From Vulcanimicrobiota bacterium (GTDB lineage Bacteria; Vulcanimicrobiota; Vulcanimicrobiia; Vulcanimicrobiales; Vulcanimicrobiaceae), in NCBI GenBank assembly GCA_030038335.1, contig JASHPC010000086.1:1-15540 (forward strand): a stretch of 15,540 bases of DNA, given 5' to 3'. Of the stretch, positions 6,400 through 13,470 are shown piece by piece. The notes beneath the pieces are model-generated. The model saw only the letters and a program-made list of their open reading frames with translations, was not told where the DNA came from and did not search any database. Each line of letters starts with the position of its first letter. Within the stretch, counting starts at the first letter, position 1. Both the position numbers and the translations under genes were made by a program.

Positions 6400-7227
6400 T
6401 TACGGCGTATAGTCGTTGTTGTTGATCACCAGCGCGTTTGACTGCTGGTTGGCATTGCCCGACGCGACGTTCGCGCCGACGTTGCCGGTCACGGCCTGGA
6501 ACGCGTTCTGGCCGATCGTTGCCGAGTTGTGCCCGTCGCGGCAGTAGAGGCTTCCGCCCGTCGACTGCGCCGCGCCGGCACCGGCGTCGGCGAGGTTCGT
6601 GTCGGTGAGGATGACGGCCGAGTTCGACTGCTGGTTGAGGTTGCCTGACGCGACGTTCGCGCCGATGTTGCCACCGACGGTGTTGAATGCGTCAGTACCG
6701 ATTCCGGCAGTCTGATGTCCGTCGTGGACCACGAAGTTCCAGCCGCTGCCTTGCAGCGTGAGTCCGACCGCGATGTTCTCGGTGCTCGCGGTGTTGATGT
6801 ACATCGCGTTAGACTGCTGGTTGCCGTTGCCCGCAGCGACGTTCACGCCGACGTTACCGGAGGTGCTTTCGAAAGCGTGTCCGCCGATTGATGCGTCGTT
6901 CTTCGTGTCATCGTAAACCCAGTTTCCGCCGTTGCTCTGAGCGGCGCCGGATACGACGAAGCTGCCTTCGCCGTTCGTGCCGACGAAAGCTGCGTTGCTC
7001 TGCTGGTTTGCGTTGCCGGCCGCGACGTTCGCGCCGATGTTGCCCGACGCCGTTGCGAAGGCATAATCGGAGATTGCAGCCGATTGATGCCCGTCGCTCG
7101 TGAACGTCTGGCCGCCGTTGTTCTGTACCGCTCCCGTCACGGACGGTTGCGCGAAGGCGGGCGCGGCCATACTGAGAGCCATGGCGACTGCTGCTGCAGC
7201 CGAAAGACTCTTAGCAAGTGATGTCAT
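6400..7227 (-). CDS. fapC: FapC-like major functional-amyloid subunit
   Basis: A 275-residue exported protein: signal peptide 1-26 (ending PAFA|QPS), then four tandem repeats filling the rest. Each repeat has the core (D/G)H..A.I...AF....GN(I/V)G.NVA.GN.NQQSN; the GN(I/V)G motif falls at residues 62, 124, 186 and 248, an exact 62-residue period. The core closely resembles the GNxGVNVAAGxxNQQ repeats of Pseudomonas FapC, the main fibril subunit, and the Asn/Gln/Gly-rich make-up fits stacked amyloid beta-arches. Differences from FapC: the segments between cores have constant length and are themselves related, and there is no C-terminal CxxC; the only Cys is in the last unit (LYCRDGH, about 229). 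AAGGGAAG lies just upstream of ATG 7227. It is preceded by the FapB-like gene (43 bp gap) and followed by a strong hairpin. Confidence 0.88.
   Translation of the reverse strand: MTSLAKSLSAAAAVAMALSMAAPAFAQPSVTGAVQNNGGQTFTSDGHQSAAISDYAFATASGNIGANVAAGNANQQSNAAFVGTNGEGSFVVSGAAQSNGGNWVYDDTKNDASIGGHAFESTSGNVGVNVAAGNGNQQSNAMYINTASTENIAVGLTLQGSGWNFVVHDGHQTAGIGTDAFNTVGGNIGANVASGNLNQQSNSAVILTDTNLADAGAGAAQSTGGSLYCRDGHNSATIGQNAFQAVTGNVGANVASGNANQQSNALVINNNDYTP
6403..7140 (-). repeat. Four tandem 186-bp coding repeats (62 residues each)
   Basis: Within the fapC-like gene the units lie at about 6955-7140, 6769-6954, 6583-6768 and 6403-6582 (last unit 60 residues). The DNA is also related: CTGCTGGTT opens each conserved core on the plus strand at about 6441, 6627, 6813 and 6999, always 186 bp apart. 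The units are diverged enough that this is an old duplication, though the period is exact. Confidence 0.9.
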
Positions 7228-7239
7228 GAAGTGTCTTCC

Positions 7240-7253
7240 CTTCTATATAGAAG
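7240..7253. promoter_or_regulatory. Perfect 14-bp palindrome upstream of fapC-like gene
   Basis: CTTCTATATAGAAG is its own reverse complement and lies 13 bases upstream of ATG 7227. In the transcript its GAAG end merges with the purine-rich ribosome-binding region (GAAGGGAAG), which can also pair with the CACTTC immediately before the ATG. It could be a protein-binding site or a translation-control hairpin. Confidence 0.4.
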
Positions 7254-7270
7254 TGGTGTTCCGGGCCCGC

Positions 7271-7879
7271 CTAAGTTCCGGGTCCGGGTTGCAGTTGGAG
7301 TTGGAAACTGTTTGTCGTTCGATTGGAGGTCCCGGCGGTCTGGTTGATCTGCACCACGCCGCTCGCACCCGAGAACGCATGCGATGAGATACTCGTAGAG
7401 TTTCCTCCCGACGAATGCGAATCGGTTTCGGGCCTCTCCGGTGATGCGACCGCGTTCGAGAGCGCCGCGTCGGTGAGCAGCGTCGCATGACCGTCCAACT
7501 GCAAGACGATGACGTTACCCTGCGTATTACCCGAGCCAGCGACTTGATTGAGCTGAATCGCTCCGGATGCGCCGGCGAAGGCAGTATCTCCGATGGTGGC
7601 GTTCCCTGTATCGTGCTCGAGGCCCGATACTTTCTGCGACAGGCCGACCACGATGTTTCCGCTGGAAAGCACCGTGATGTTTGCCTGAGCGTTTCCGTTG
7701 CCGGCCGCCTCGTTCACCTTGATCGAACCCGAAGCGCCCTGGAAGGCGCTGCCGGAGATCGTCGATTGTTCGGGGCCGCCGGCCTGCGTGTGTTTGCTGT
7801 GCGCGAAAGCGACTCTCGGGGCAGCGAATGCCATAAGAGCGACCGCGCCAGCAATGACCAGTCGGCGACAGACAGTCAC
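7271..7879 (-). CDS. fapB: FapB-like amyloid minor subunit / nucleator
   Basis: A 202-residue exported repeat protein: signal peptide 1-26 (ending VAFA|HSK), then three repeats of the form (S/T)I...AF.GASG.(I/V)(K/Q)(V/L/I)N..AG..N..(A/G/T)N centred on residues 51, 106 and 174. They share the ..I...AF...(S/T)G....N.AAG.GN plan of the FapC-like protein but are more degenerate and unevenly spaced (55 and 68 residues), and the third has lost the Gln pair (SNRTTN). In Pseudomonas, FapB precedes FapC, carries similar repeats and is proposed to nucleate fibrils; position and sequence support the same call. The start is GTG 7879 with CAGG just upstream. It is the first gene of the cluster; no FapA-like gene precedes it, only the divergent promoter region. 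Confidence 0.72.
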   Translation of the reverse strand: MTVCRRLVIAGAVALMAFAAPRVAFAHSKHTQAGGPEQSTISGSAFQGASGSIKVNEAAGNGNAQANITVLSSGNIVVGLSQKVSGLEHDTGNATIGDTAFAGASGAIQLNQVAGSGNTQGNVIVLQLDGHATLLTDAALSNAVASPERPETDSHSSGGNSTSISSHAFSGASGVVQINQTAGTSNRTTNSFQLQLQPGPGT

Positions 7880-7939
7880 AACCTGAGACTACCGCCCCCG
7901 GCCGGCGCGCAACAGAGAACAATTGCTGGATGTCGGCCT

Positions 7940-7978
7940 AGGCAAAAGGTCCTAGGCTGCACGTGGGGCCTTTTGCCT
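7940..7978. promoter_or_regulatory. 13-bp inverted repeat in the amyloid/polysaccharide divergent intergenic region
   Basis: AGGCAAAAGGTCC (7940-7952) and GGGCCTTTTGCCT (7966-7978) are complementary over 13 positions with one T-G wobble, around a 13-base loop. The sequence AAAAGG(T/C)C occurs twice on the plus strand (in the left arm and again at 7985-7992) and once inverted (in the right arm), and CCTAGG occurs twice (7937-7942 and 7951-7956). It lies 61-99 bases upstream of the fapB-like start and 42-80 upstream of the divergent gene, so an operator controlling both operons is plausible. No U-tract follows, which argues against a terminator. Confidence 0.6.
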
Positions 7979-8003
7979 CAAGTTAAAAGGCCGTCTCTCG
8001 AAC

Positions 8004-8009
8004 GATAAT
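8004..8009 (+). promoter_or_regulatory. Possible -10 box (GATAAT) of the polysaccharide operon
   Basis: GATAAT matches five of six sigma-70 -10 positions and would put the transcript start within a few bases of ATG 8020, giving an almost leaderless mRNA. TTAAAA at 7983-7988 is a poor -35 at 15-bp spacing. No ribosome-binding site precedes the ATG, which agrees with a leaderless start. Confidence 0.3.
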
Positions 8010-8019
8010 CGATACGGCT

Positions 8020-8835
8020 ATGAAGGCAACGGTGACCTCATTGCAGCGGGAGGTTTCGACGCGGCTTCCCCAAGAGATTGACGCACGCCCGATCGTTCCG
8101 CATCGTGCCTACCGAACGGCGAGGATGCCGGTATCAGGCATCGTTGCTTCGGTTATTGCCGTAGCCGCGATAGAAGTGGCGCTTGCGTTCTACTGGAGTG
8201 TCGTGGCGCGGTTTATCGTTCAGAACGACACGACGATTGTCGGTCGCGTCGTCGCCGGCACGAGCGTGATCCCGCACTCATTCCTCGGCCGGAACGTCGG
8301 CGCAATGCTCTTCGGGATGCGCACACACTCCGTTCCGGAACTCTTTACGTGGATCGCCGTATGCGCTCTCGTCATTTCGGTCGTCACCGCTTTGCGCGGC
8401 TTGACAAAGCCCTTGCAATACTTCATCAACGTCAACGCGTGGATCATCGGTCTCGAAGCTGTGTTCTTGCTCGTCGTCGGACATCTCGGATACTCAGCTG
8501 ACGCATTCTCCAAGCTGCTCTTGGACACGATGATCGTCGCGTGGTTCGTCATGCCCGTCTTTATCGGATTCGTTGCCGTGCTCTTTCCGTTCAAGGCATG
8601 GGAGTCGTTCACGCTGATTGTCGCGGCATCGGCGTACGTCGTGCTGCTCGAGGCGGTGCGCTACGCTGTCTTTCCAGCGATCCTCACGCGGACTGGTCCG
8701 ATTCTGATGTCGGATCTCTACTTGCTCTACGGACCGCTCCTCGACATCATTCCGGTCGTCGGCATCTTCGGCATCATGCTGACGCGGTTGTCGTCGCGCC
8801 TGAAACGGACTCCCGAAGCATGGCGCTGGTTGTAG
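8020..8835 (+). CDS. Multi-pass membrane protein of the polysaccharide locus, unknown family
   Basis: A 271-residue integral membrane protein with about 35 basic/polar cytoplasmic residues and then roughly six or seven hydrophobic segments, at about 38-66, 108-128, 139-157, 165-190, 195-215 and 225-258. I do not recognise the family. The Cys/Arg/His pattern of exosortases is not visible, and there is no MATE/Wzx-like length or acyltransferase-3 motif. A charged loop with QNDTTIVGRVV and HSFLGRNVGAM between the first and second segments is the most distinctive stretch. It opens the operon, and its last 16 bases overlap the start of the GT2 synthase, so it is probably translated with the synthase and may be its membrane partner or a translocation subunit. 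That role is inference from position only. Confidence 0.85.
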   Translation: MKATVTSLQREVSTRLPQEIDARPIVPHRAYRTARMPVSGIVASVIAVAAIEVALAFYWSVVARFIVQNDTTIVGRVVAGTSVIPHSFLGRNVGAMLFGMRTHSVPELFTWIAVCALVISVVTALRGLTKPLQYFINVNAWIIGLEAVFLLVVGHLGYSADAFSKLLLDTMIVAWFVMPVFIGFVAVLFPFKAWESFTLIVAASAYVVLLEAVRYAVFPAILTRTGPILMSDLYLLYGPLLDIIPVVGIFGIMLTRLSSRLKRTPEAWRWL

Positions 8836-10091
8836 ACGTTCTCCACGTCTGGATCATCATCGTCATCCTGGTGATGTTCGTCTATGCGTTGCGTCACTGG
8901 GTGTTCTCCGTAAGCCGCATGGTCGGGCGGCAGCGCCCGGGATTCCAAGATCTCTACGACGGCAAGCTTCAACCCGTAACGATCATGGTGCCGATGCACG
9001 ACGAGGAAATGGTCGCGCGCGACGTGCTCGAGAGCCTCCTGGCCAGCGACTACCCGTCCGATTTGCTGGAGATCATTCCCATCGACGATCACTCGTGTGA
9101 CGGGACGAAGACGATCCTCGAGGCGTACGCAAAGACGCACACGAACGTGCGTCCGCTCTACCTGAAGGACGGCCTGCGCGGGAAACCAGCCGCGCTCAAT
9201 GCGGGGCTCGCGGTCGCGCAGAATCCGATCGTCATCGTCTTTGATGCCGATTATCTTCCGGGAAGAGGGCTCGTGCGCGAGCTCGTCGGCGGATTCGCCG
9301 ACGCTGAAGTTGGCGCCGTGATGGGGCGCGTCGTGCCGCGCAACACGCCACTCAACATCCTGACGCGTCTGCTCGCGCTCGAGCGCACGGGCGGCTATCA
9401 AGTCGACCAACAGGCGCGCTACAATCTCGATCTCTTTCCGCAGTACGGCGGAACGGTGGGCGGCTTCCGCCGCGATCTTGTAAAGCAGCTCGGCGGATTC
9501 TTCATCGACACGCTCGCAGAGGACACCGATCTCACTGCGCGGCTCTTCATTGCCGGGTACCGCGTCGCGTATGCGAATCGCGCGGAGTGTTACGAAGACG
9601 TTCCGTCGACGTGGACAGCGCGGTTCAACCAACTGCGCCGTTGGTCCGCGGGGCACAATCGCGCGTGTCAGCGCAACTTTTTTAGAATGCTCTTCGCGCG
9701 GCATCTCTCGTTCATGCAGCGCGTGGATGGGGCGATGACCCTCGCGATTTATTTGATACCGCCGCTGCTCATCAGCGGCTTTGTCGTGAACATGCTTCTT
9801 TTCTGGCTCGGGGCGATGGCGATCATTCCGGGCGCAATCTTCATGTTGATCGTCGTCGGATATAGTGCTTTCGGAAACTTTGCACCAATCTACGAAATCG
9901 GCGCTGCCGAGCTGCTCGATGGCACCGGCAGACGACTCTTGCTCCTACCATACCTGTTCTGGCTCTTCATATTCAACTCATGGGCGGTGACTCGCGGTAC
10001 TCTCGACGCGGTCTTCGCTCGTCTCCGCGCGGGCGCTCCACGCTGGGCGAAGACCGCGCGAATGGCTCAGGATCGTGCTTCTCTTTGGTAG
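8820..10091 (+). CDS. Processive family-2 glycosyltransferase (polysaccharide synthase)
   Basis: A 423-residue inner-membrane synthase: one N-terminal membrane helix (about 8-27), a cytoplasmic GT-A domain, then C-terminal hydrophobic segments (about 300-350 and 375-400). The full processive signature is present: IPIDDHSCDGT (DD at 89-90), the DxD motif FDADYLP (142-144), ED at 234-235 (LAEDTDL) and QLRRW (271-275). This is the D,D,D,QxxRW set of cellulose, hyaluronan and poly-N-acetylglucosamine synthases. It uses a UDP-sugar and extrudes the polymer as it grows; the sugar cannot be told from sequence. There is no PilZ domain, so direct c-di-GMP control of the BcsA type is not evident. ATG 8820 was chosen because the open frame upstream of it is the antisense-like reading of the preceding gene and lacks the family start. 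Confidence 0.93.
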   Translation: MALVVDVLHVWIIIVILVMFVYALRHWVFSVSRMVGRQRPGFQDLYDGKLQPVTIMVPMHDEEMVARDVLESLLASDYPSDLLEIIPIDDHSCDGTKTILEAYAKTHTNVRPLYLKDGLRGKPAALNAGLAVAQNPIVIVFDADYLPGRGLVRELVGGFADAEVGAVMGRVVPRNTPLNILTRLLALERTGGYQVDQQARYNLDLFPQYGGTVGGFRRDLVKQLGGFFIDTLAEDTDLTARLFIAGYRVAYANRAECYEDVPSTWTARFNQLRRWSAGHNRACQRNFFRMLFARHLSFMQRVDGAMTLAIYLIPPLLISGFVVNMLLFWLGAMAIIPGAIFMLIVVGYSAFGNFAPIYEIGAAELLDGTGRRLLLLPYLFWLFIFNSWAVTRGTLDAVFARLRAGAPRWAKTARMAQDRASLW

Positions 10092-11064
10092 TATCGTCAT
10101 ATTTCTCTTGATCTTCGGGCTGCCGCTGCTGCCCGGACTTCTGGAGATTTTGCATCCGTCGGACGCCGGTGAGCTCGCCCTCGATCGCCGGTACGCGCGA
10201 ACTCCTTCGTATTTTGCGGAGTCGTTCCGGCGTCGCATCGAAGAGGCGGCGCTCGCTCTCGGCTCAGGTGGCCGCGTCCCGTTCCTACGCAGGAAATCAG
10301 AGTACGCGCGCCTCGAGAAAGACTTCGTCGTCGCGTCGGGATCGCAGCAGCGCGACGTGATCGTCGCAAGCGGCCAAGTGCGCGTCAATGATGGCGCCCG
10401 CCTCAGTGACGTCGTTGCGGAAGGCGAGCTTTTCGTCGGGAACGACGTTCACGCGCGCTCGCTTATGAGTGCGAAGTCGTTGCATATCGGATCTCGTTGC
10501 ACGATAGGCCGCTGGGCGCACGCGGACGGCGATCTCGTCGTCGGAGGCGAGTCAAGTGCAGGAGCCTCGCTCACCGCGACCGGTACGCTCGCGCTCCACG
10601 GCGACGTGCGCTTCGCGCGCGCTTTCGGTATGCCGATCCGCGCCACGACCTCCGAGCGCGCGGATGCGGTGCGCGCCGTGCCGCGCCGGGCTCACGTCAT
10701 TCCGAGCGACAGCACCGTGCGCGAAGACGTCGTCTGTGTCGAGGACCTCTGGATCGGCGAGCGCTGCACGATCCTCGGCTCGCTGAAAACTCACGGGTCG
10801 GTCTCTGTCGGAGCGGACTGCCGCATCGAAGGAAACGTCGTTGCGCGCAAGGAGGTCGTCATCGGCGACCGCACCGTCGTGCTCGGGCACGTTTTCTCCG
10901 AAGAGATGGTGACGCTCGGATCGAATGCAAACATCGGAACGAAAGACGCGTATAAGTCGATCTACGGCGGTTCACGCGTCGTGCTCGGCAACGGCGCGCT
11001 CGTGTGGGGAGCGATCATCAACGACCCGGTCAAAGCACGCTACCACAGCGTCGCTGCCGGGTAG
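10075..11064 (+). CDS. Membrane-anchored hexapeptide / bactofilin-like beta-helix protein
   Basis: 329 residues: a single N-terminal membrane helix (about 1-25), a charged linker with helical content (about 30-85), then a long run of short beta-helix turns to the end (LFVGNDVHARSLMSAKSLHI, VCVEDLWIGERCTILGSLKT, VSVGADCRIEGNVVARKEVV). The turns have the bactofilin/polymer-forming or left-handed-beta-helix look. No acetyltransferase catalytic His motif is evident, so a scaffold or polymer-modification helper is as likely as an acyltransferase. The GTG 10075 start overlaps the synthase gene by 17 bp, with AGGA just upstream. As I recall, the E. coli yai region also pairs a GT2 gene (yaiP) and yaiO with a hexapeptide gene (yaiX), which would make the association conserved. 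Confidence 0.82.
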   Translation: MLLFGSIVIFLLIFGLPLLPGLLEILHPSDAGELALDRRYARTPSYFAESFRRRIEEAALALGSGGRVPFLRRKSEYARLEKDFVVASGSQQRDVIVASGQVRVNDGARLSDVVAEGELFVGNDVHARSLMSAKSLHIGSRCTIGRWAHADGDLVVGGESSAGASLTATGTLALHGDVRFARAFGMPIRATTSERADAVRAVPRRAHVIPSDSTVREDVVCVEDLWIGERCTILGSLKTHGSVSVGADCRIEGNVVARKEVVIGDRTVVLGHVFSEEMVTLGSNANIGTKDAYKSIYGGSRVVLGNGALVWGAIINDPVKARYHSVAAG

Positions 11065-11066
11065 TA

Positions 11067-12653
11067 GTGGCGAAGTGGGCGGCGGTGTCGCTCGCTCTCG
11101 TCTTGGCGTCGTGCGGTGGCGGCGGCGGAGGATCGAGTGGCGCTGGTATAGGGCCGCCGACGACTGCCCCTCCGGCGTCGCCCGTGGACGACTGGTCGAC
11201 CTATGCGCACGATCAACAGCGAACGGGACTCGAGACGCAGACGACTGGCATCACGGCGTCGACGGTGGCAAACCTGTCGCTCGCGTGGACGCAGCCGATC
11301 GATCCCTCCTGCGGACAGAACGGCACGGTCGCGGAGGCATACGCAAGCCCTATCGTCGTCGAGGGCGTTGCGTACGTCGTTTCGATGTGTGGTAACGTGT
11401 ACGCGCTCAACTCGGCAGATGGATCGATCAAGTGGGGGCCCGTGAACGTGACGACGCTCGGCGGTCAGCAGTGCGTCTTCACGAGCATAAGCACGCCCGG
11501 ATGCGTCCGCGGAACGCCGACGCTCGACGGAAATATGCTCATCGTGCCCGTCTACGGCTATCAGACCGGCACGTGCACGTACGACGACAACGATGACGTC
11601 GACACATGCACGCCGAGCGACGGCTACCAAAAAGGCGGGCAGCTCGTCGCGCTCAACGCCTCGAACGGACAAGTGGTCTGGTACACGACACCGCTGAGCG
11701 CAGGCGTCTTCCGCGGTGAACCGCTCGTCCTGAACGGCATCGTCTACGAAGGCGTCGCAGGTGGCGATATGGCCTCGGGCTGCGTTCAGGGCGGGATGGT
11801 CGCCTTCAACGAGTCGACCGGTGCCCAGGAATCGGCGATCTTCCATGCGACAAACGCGCCGAACGACGGCGGCAGCGTCTGGTCCGGGATGAGCACGAAT
11901 GGAACGTACATCTTTGCAGGCACCGGAAATACGTGCAGCGGCCCGGATAGCGCCCAAGAGACCGGCGCCGGAGTCTTGGATTATGAAGACTCTGTCCTCG
12001 AGCTTTCTCCGGCAACGCTAACGCCGGAACTCGATATTCCCGCCCTTAATCCTTTCACGTTGAACAGCGACGTCGGGTCGAACCAACTGCTCTGGGAGAA
12101 CAATCTGTATTTCAACGGCAAGAACGCCGTGCTCTATGCCTACGATCTTTCGACGTCGCAATCCGAATGGACCGCGACACTCGCGGCGCCAAACGGGCAA
12201 GGCGGCTACGGCGGCCCAACGACGGACGGCACCGCGATCGTCGCGGCGAGCGGCACTATTACGACGAATCCGACGACCGCGCAGCTCGAAGCCTTCTCGC
12301 CGTCGAGTGGCACGAAGCTCTGGTCGGTGCAGTCACAAGACAGCGGCGTTTACGGGTATGCCGCATTCGTCCCAGGAGTCGCCTTCGCGCCGATCGACTT
12401 GCACGTGTATGCCTTCGCATCATCGACAGGGCAAGTTCTGTGGGAGTCGCCCGCGACCGCGGACTACTTCTACGCGTCTCCGGCAGTCGTCCCGAGCGGC
12501 TTGTACCTCATCGATGCTTCAGGAAACGTCTACTGCTACAAACTGCCGGGCTCGTACTCCGGCAAAGAAAGCGTCGCGAAGGGAGAAGTGACGCGACATA
12601 TCCGGCCGCTGCAGCACTTCTCGCATAGCGGCTCTATTTGGAATCGAGGTTAG
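11067..12653 (+). CDS. Beta-propeller (PQQ-like repeat) lipoprotein
   Basis: 528 residues. GTG 11067 follows the previous stop by two bases and starts a lipoprotein signal (AVSLALVLASC, lipid Cys16) followed by a Gly/Ser/Pro tether. The rest is a PQQ-type WD-like propeller with about seven or eight blades, each ending in Y/V-A-L-N/D-x-x-x-G-x-x-x-W. Examples are VYALNSADGSIKW, LVALNASNGQVVW, LYAYDLSTSQSEW, LEAFSPSSGTKLW and VYAFASSTGQVLW. No dehydrogenase PQQ-binding residues (adjacent Cys pair, Asp-Asn catalytic set) are obvious, so a binding or assembly scaffold like BamB is more likely than an enzyme. The site is the periplasmic face of the outer or inner membrane. Several Cys (about eight) hint at disulfides. 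It is unusual in a synthase-dependent polysaccharide operon. Confidence 0.88.
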   Translation: MAKWAAVSLALVLASCGGGGGGSSGAGIGPPTTAPPASPVDDWSTYAHDQQRTGLETQTTGITASTVANLSLAWTQPIDPSCGQNGTVAEAYASPIVVEGVAYVVSMCGNVYALNSADGSIKWGPVNVTTLGGQQCVFTSISTPGCVRGTPTLDGNMLIVPVYGYQTGTCTYDDNDDVDTCTPSDGYQKGGQLVALNASNGQVVWYTTPLSAGVFRGEPLVLNGIVYEGVAGGDMASGCVQGGMVAFNESTGAQESAIFHATNAPNDGGSVWSGMSTNGTYIFAGTGNTCSGPDSAQETGAGVLDYEDSVLELSPATLTPELDIPALNPFTLNSDVGSNQLLWENNLYFNGKNAVLYAYDLSTSQSEWTATLAAPNGQGGYGGPTTDGTAIVAASGTITTNPTTAQLEAFSPSSGTKLWSVQSQDSGVYGYAAFVPGVAFAPIDLHVYAFASSTGQVLWESPATADYFYASPAVVPSGLYLIDASGNVYCYKLPGSYSGKESVAKGEVTRHIRPLQHFSHSGSIWNRG

Positions 12654-12656
12654 GTT

Positions 12657-12662
12657 GAGGAG
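12657..12662 (+). promoter_or_regulatory. Strong ribosome-binding site deciding the YaiO-like start
   Basis: GAGGAG lies 7 bases before GTG 12670, fixing that codon as the start in place of the upstream TTG at 12655. Confidence 0.85.
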
Positions 12663-12669
12663 AACCGCC

Positions 12670-13470
12670 GTGAAACGTATCATAGTCGCGCTTCTGGCGT
12701 TCGTTGCCGTGAACGGCACGGTCGCATTGGCTGGACAGGAAGTCGATCTTACGCACACGTTCATCGGACTCAGCAGTCCGGGCAACATCTATGGTCCGTG
12801 GGACATCGACGACCTTCGCTATATCGATTCCGAGTCCGACCAGTCGTGGGTTGTCGATCTTTCCCATCGGTCAGACCACGACCGGCTCTATCCGACCTCG
12901 GGAACCTACGGCGACGTTTCGTACACCCGGGACCTCTCCGATCGCTGGTACGTCAACGGTGCGGTTGGCTTCGGCACGGGCACGCCGTTTGCGCTCTCGA
13001 ACTTCCACTTCGAGGGTGACTACAAAGCAGGTGCCGATAAGAGACTCGTTTTCTCGGCGGCCGCGGACAATCTCAACTACGTCAACGGCCTGCACTCTAA
13101 CGACCTCGGCGTCGGGGCCGCATACTACTGGTCAAATGTCATCGCGCAAGTTCGTGAGTACGCCGTTACGAATACGAATAGCCCGACGCGTCCGAGCACC
13201 TTTGCCTCGATCGAAGTCGACCCAAGCCCGTCGCAGAAGATCATCGGCAGCCTGATTGCCGGCCCACAGTACTACGAAGTGATCACGCCCGGCATTCCAG
13301 CGGCCTTCCTGAATACGAACGGGTACGTCGCGACGCTGACGTACCAGCAGTGGGTTTCCCCGCATTTCGGCGTGATCGTTGGCGGATACCTGAGCGACTA
13401 CACGCACTTCGCCACCGGAACACAGATCGCGAGCGGGCGCGGGCTCACCGTCGGGATTAGCGCGCGCTAA
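12670..13470 (+). CDS. yaiO: YaiO-family outer-membrane beta-barrel protein
   Basis: 266 residues: signal peptide (MKRIIVALLAFVAVNGTVALA|GQE) followed by amphipathic beta-strands throughout (SWVVDLSHRSDHDRLYPTSG, GDVSYTRDLSDRWYVNGAVG, GYVATLTYQQWVSPHFGVIV), ending in an odd-numbered strand register with a final GLTVGISAR rather than the usual C-terminal Phe. The pattern with F/Y-rich strands, LSDRWYVNG and the length fit YaiO/TIGR04390-type barrels. A pore or anchor for polysaccharide exit through the outer membrane is inferred from its place beside a GT2 synthase, as in E. coli where yaiO neighbours the synthase-like yaiP. It starts 16 bp after the lipoprotein stop with a strong ribosome-binding site, hence same operon. 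Confidence 0.78.
   Translation: MKRIIVALLAFVAVNGTVALAGQEVDLTHTFIGLSSPGNIYGPWDIDDLRYIDSESDQSWVVDLSHRSDHDRLYPTSGTYGDVSYTRDLSDRWYVNGAVGFGTGTPFALSNFHFEGDYKAGADKRLVFSAAADNLNYVNGLHSNDLGVGAAYYWSNVIAQVREYAVTNTNSPTRPSTFASIEVDPSPSQKIIGSLIAGPQYYEVITPGIPAAFLNTNGYVATLTYQQWVSPHFGVIVGGYLSDYTHFATGTQIASGRGLTVGISAR

Noticed and set aside
6403..7140. CRISPR-like regular repeats
   Set aside because: The period is 186 bp, the repeats are diverged and lie in frame inside a secreted protein gene.
6400..7879. Curli (CsgA/CsgB) system
   Set aside because: The repeats are Gln/Asn-rich like curlins, but the neighbours are a C39 peptidase and a coiled-coil barrel exporter rather than CsgG/CsgE/CsgF, and the GNxGxNVAxGNxNQQ core is of the Fap type.
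8541..8819. N-terminal extension of the GT2 open frame
   Set aside because: It overlaps the membrane-protein gene in another frame and reads as low-quality sequence; the synthase homology and membrane helix begin at ATG 8820.
8020..8835. Exosortase-type membrane protein
   Set aside because: The multi-pass topology is similar, but the catalytic Cys, Arg and His motifs are not visible and no PEP-CTERM proteins are in the window.
8727..9704. Long minus-strand frame opposite the GT2 synthase
   Set aside because: GC-rich shadow of a gene with a complete catalytic signature; Arg/His-rich with no recognisable motif.
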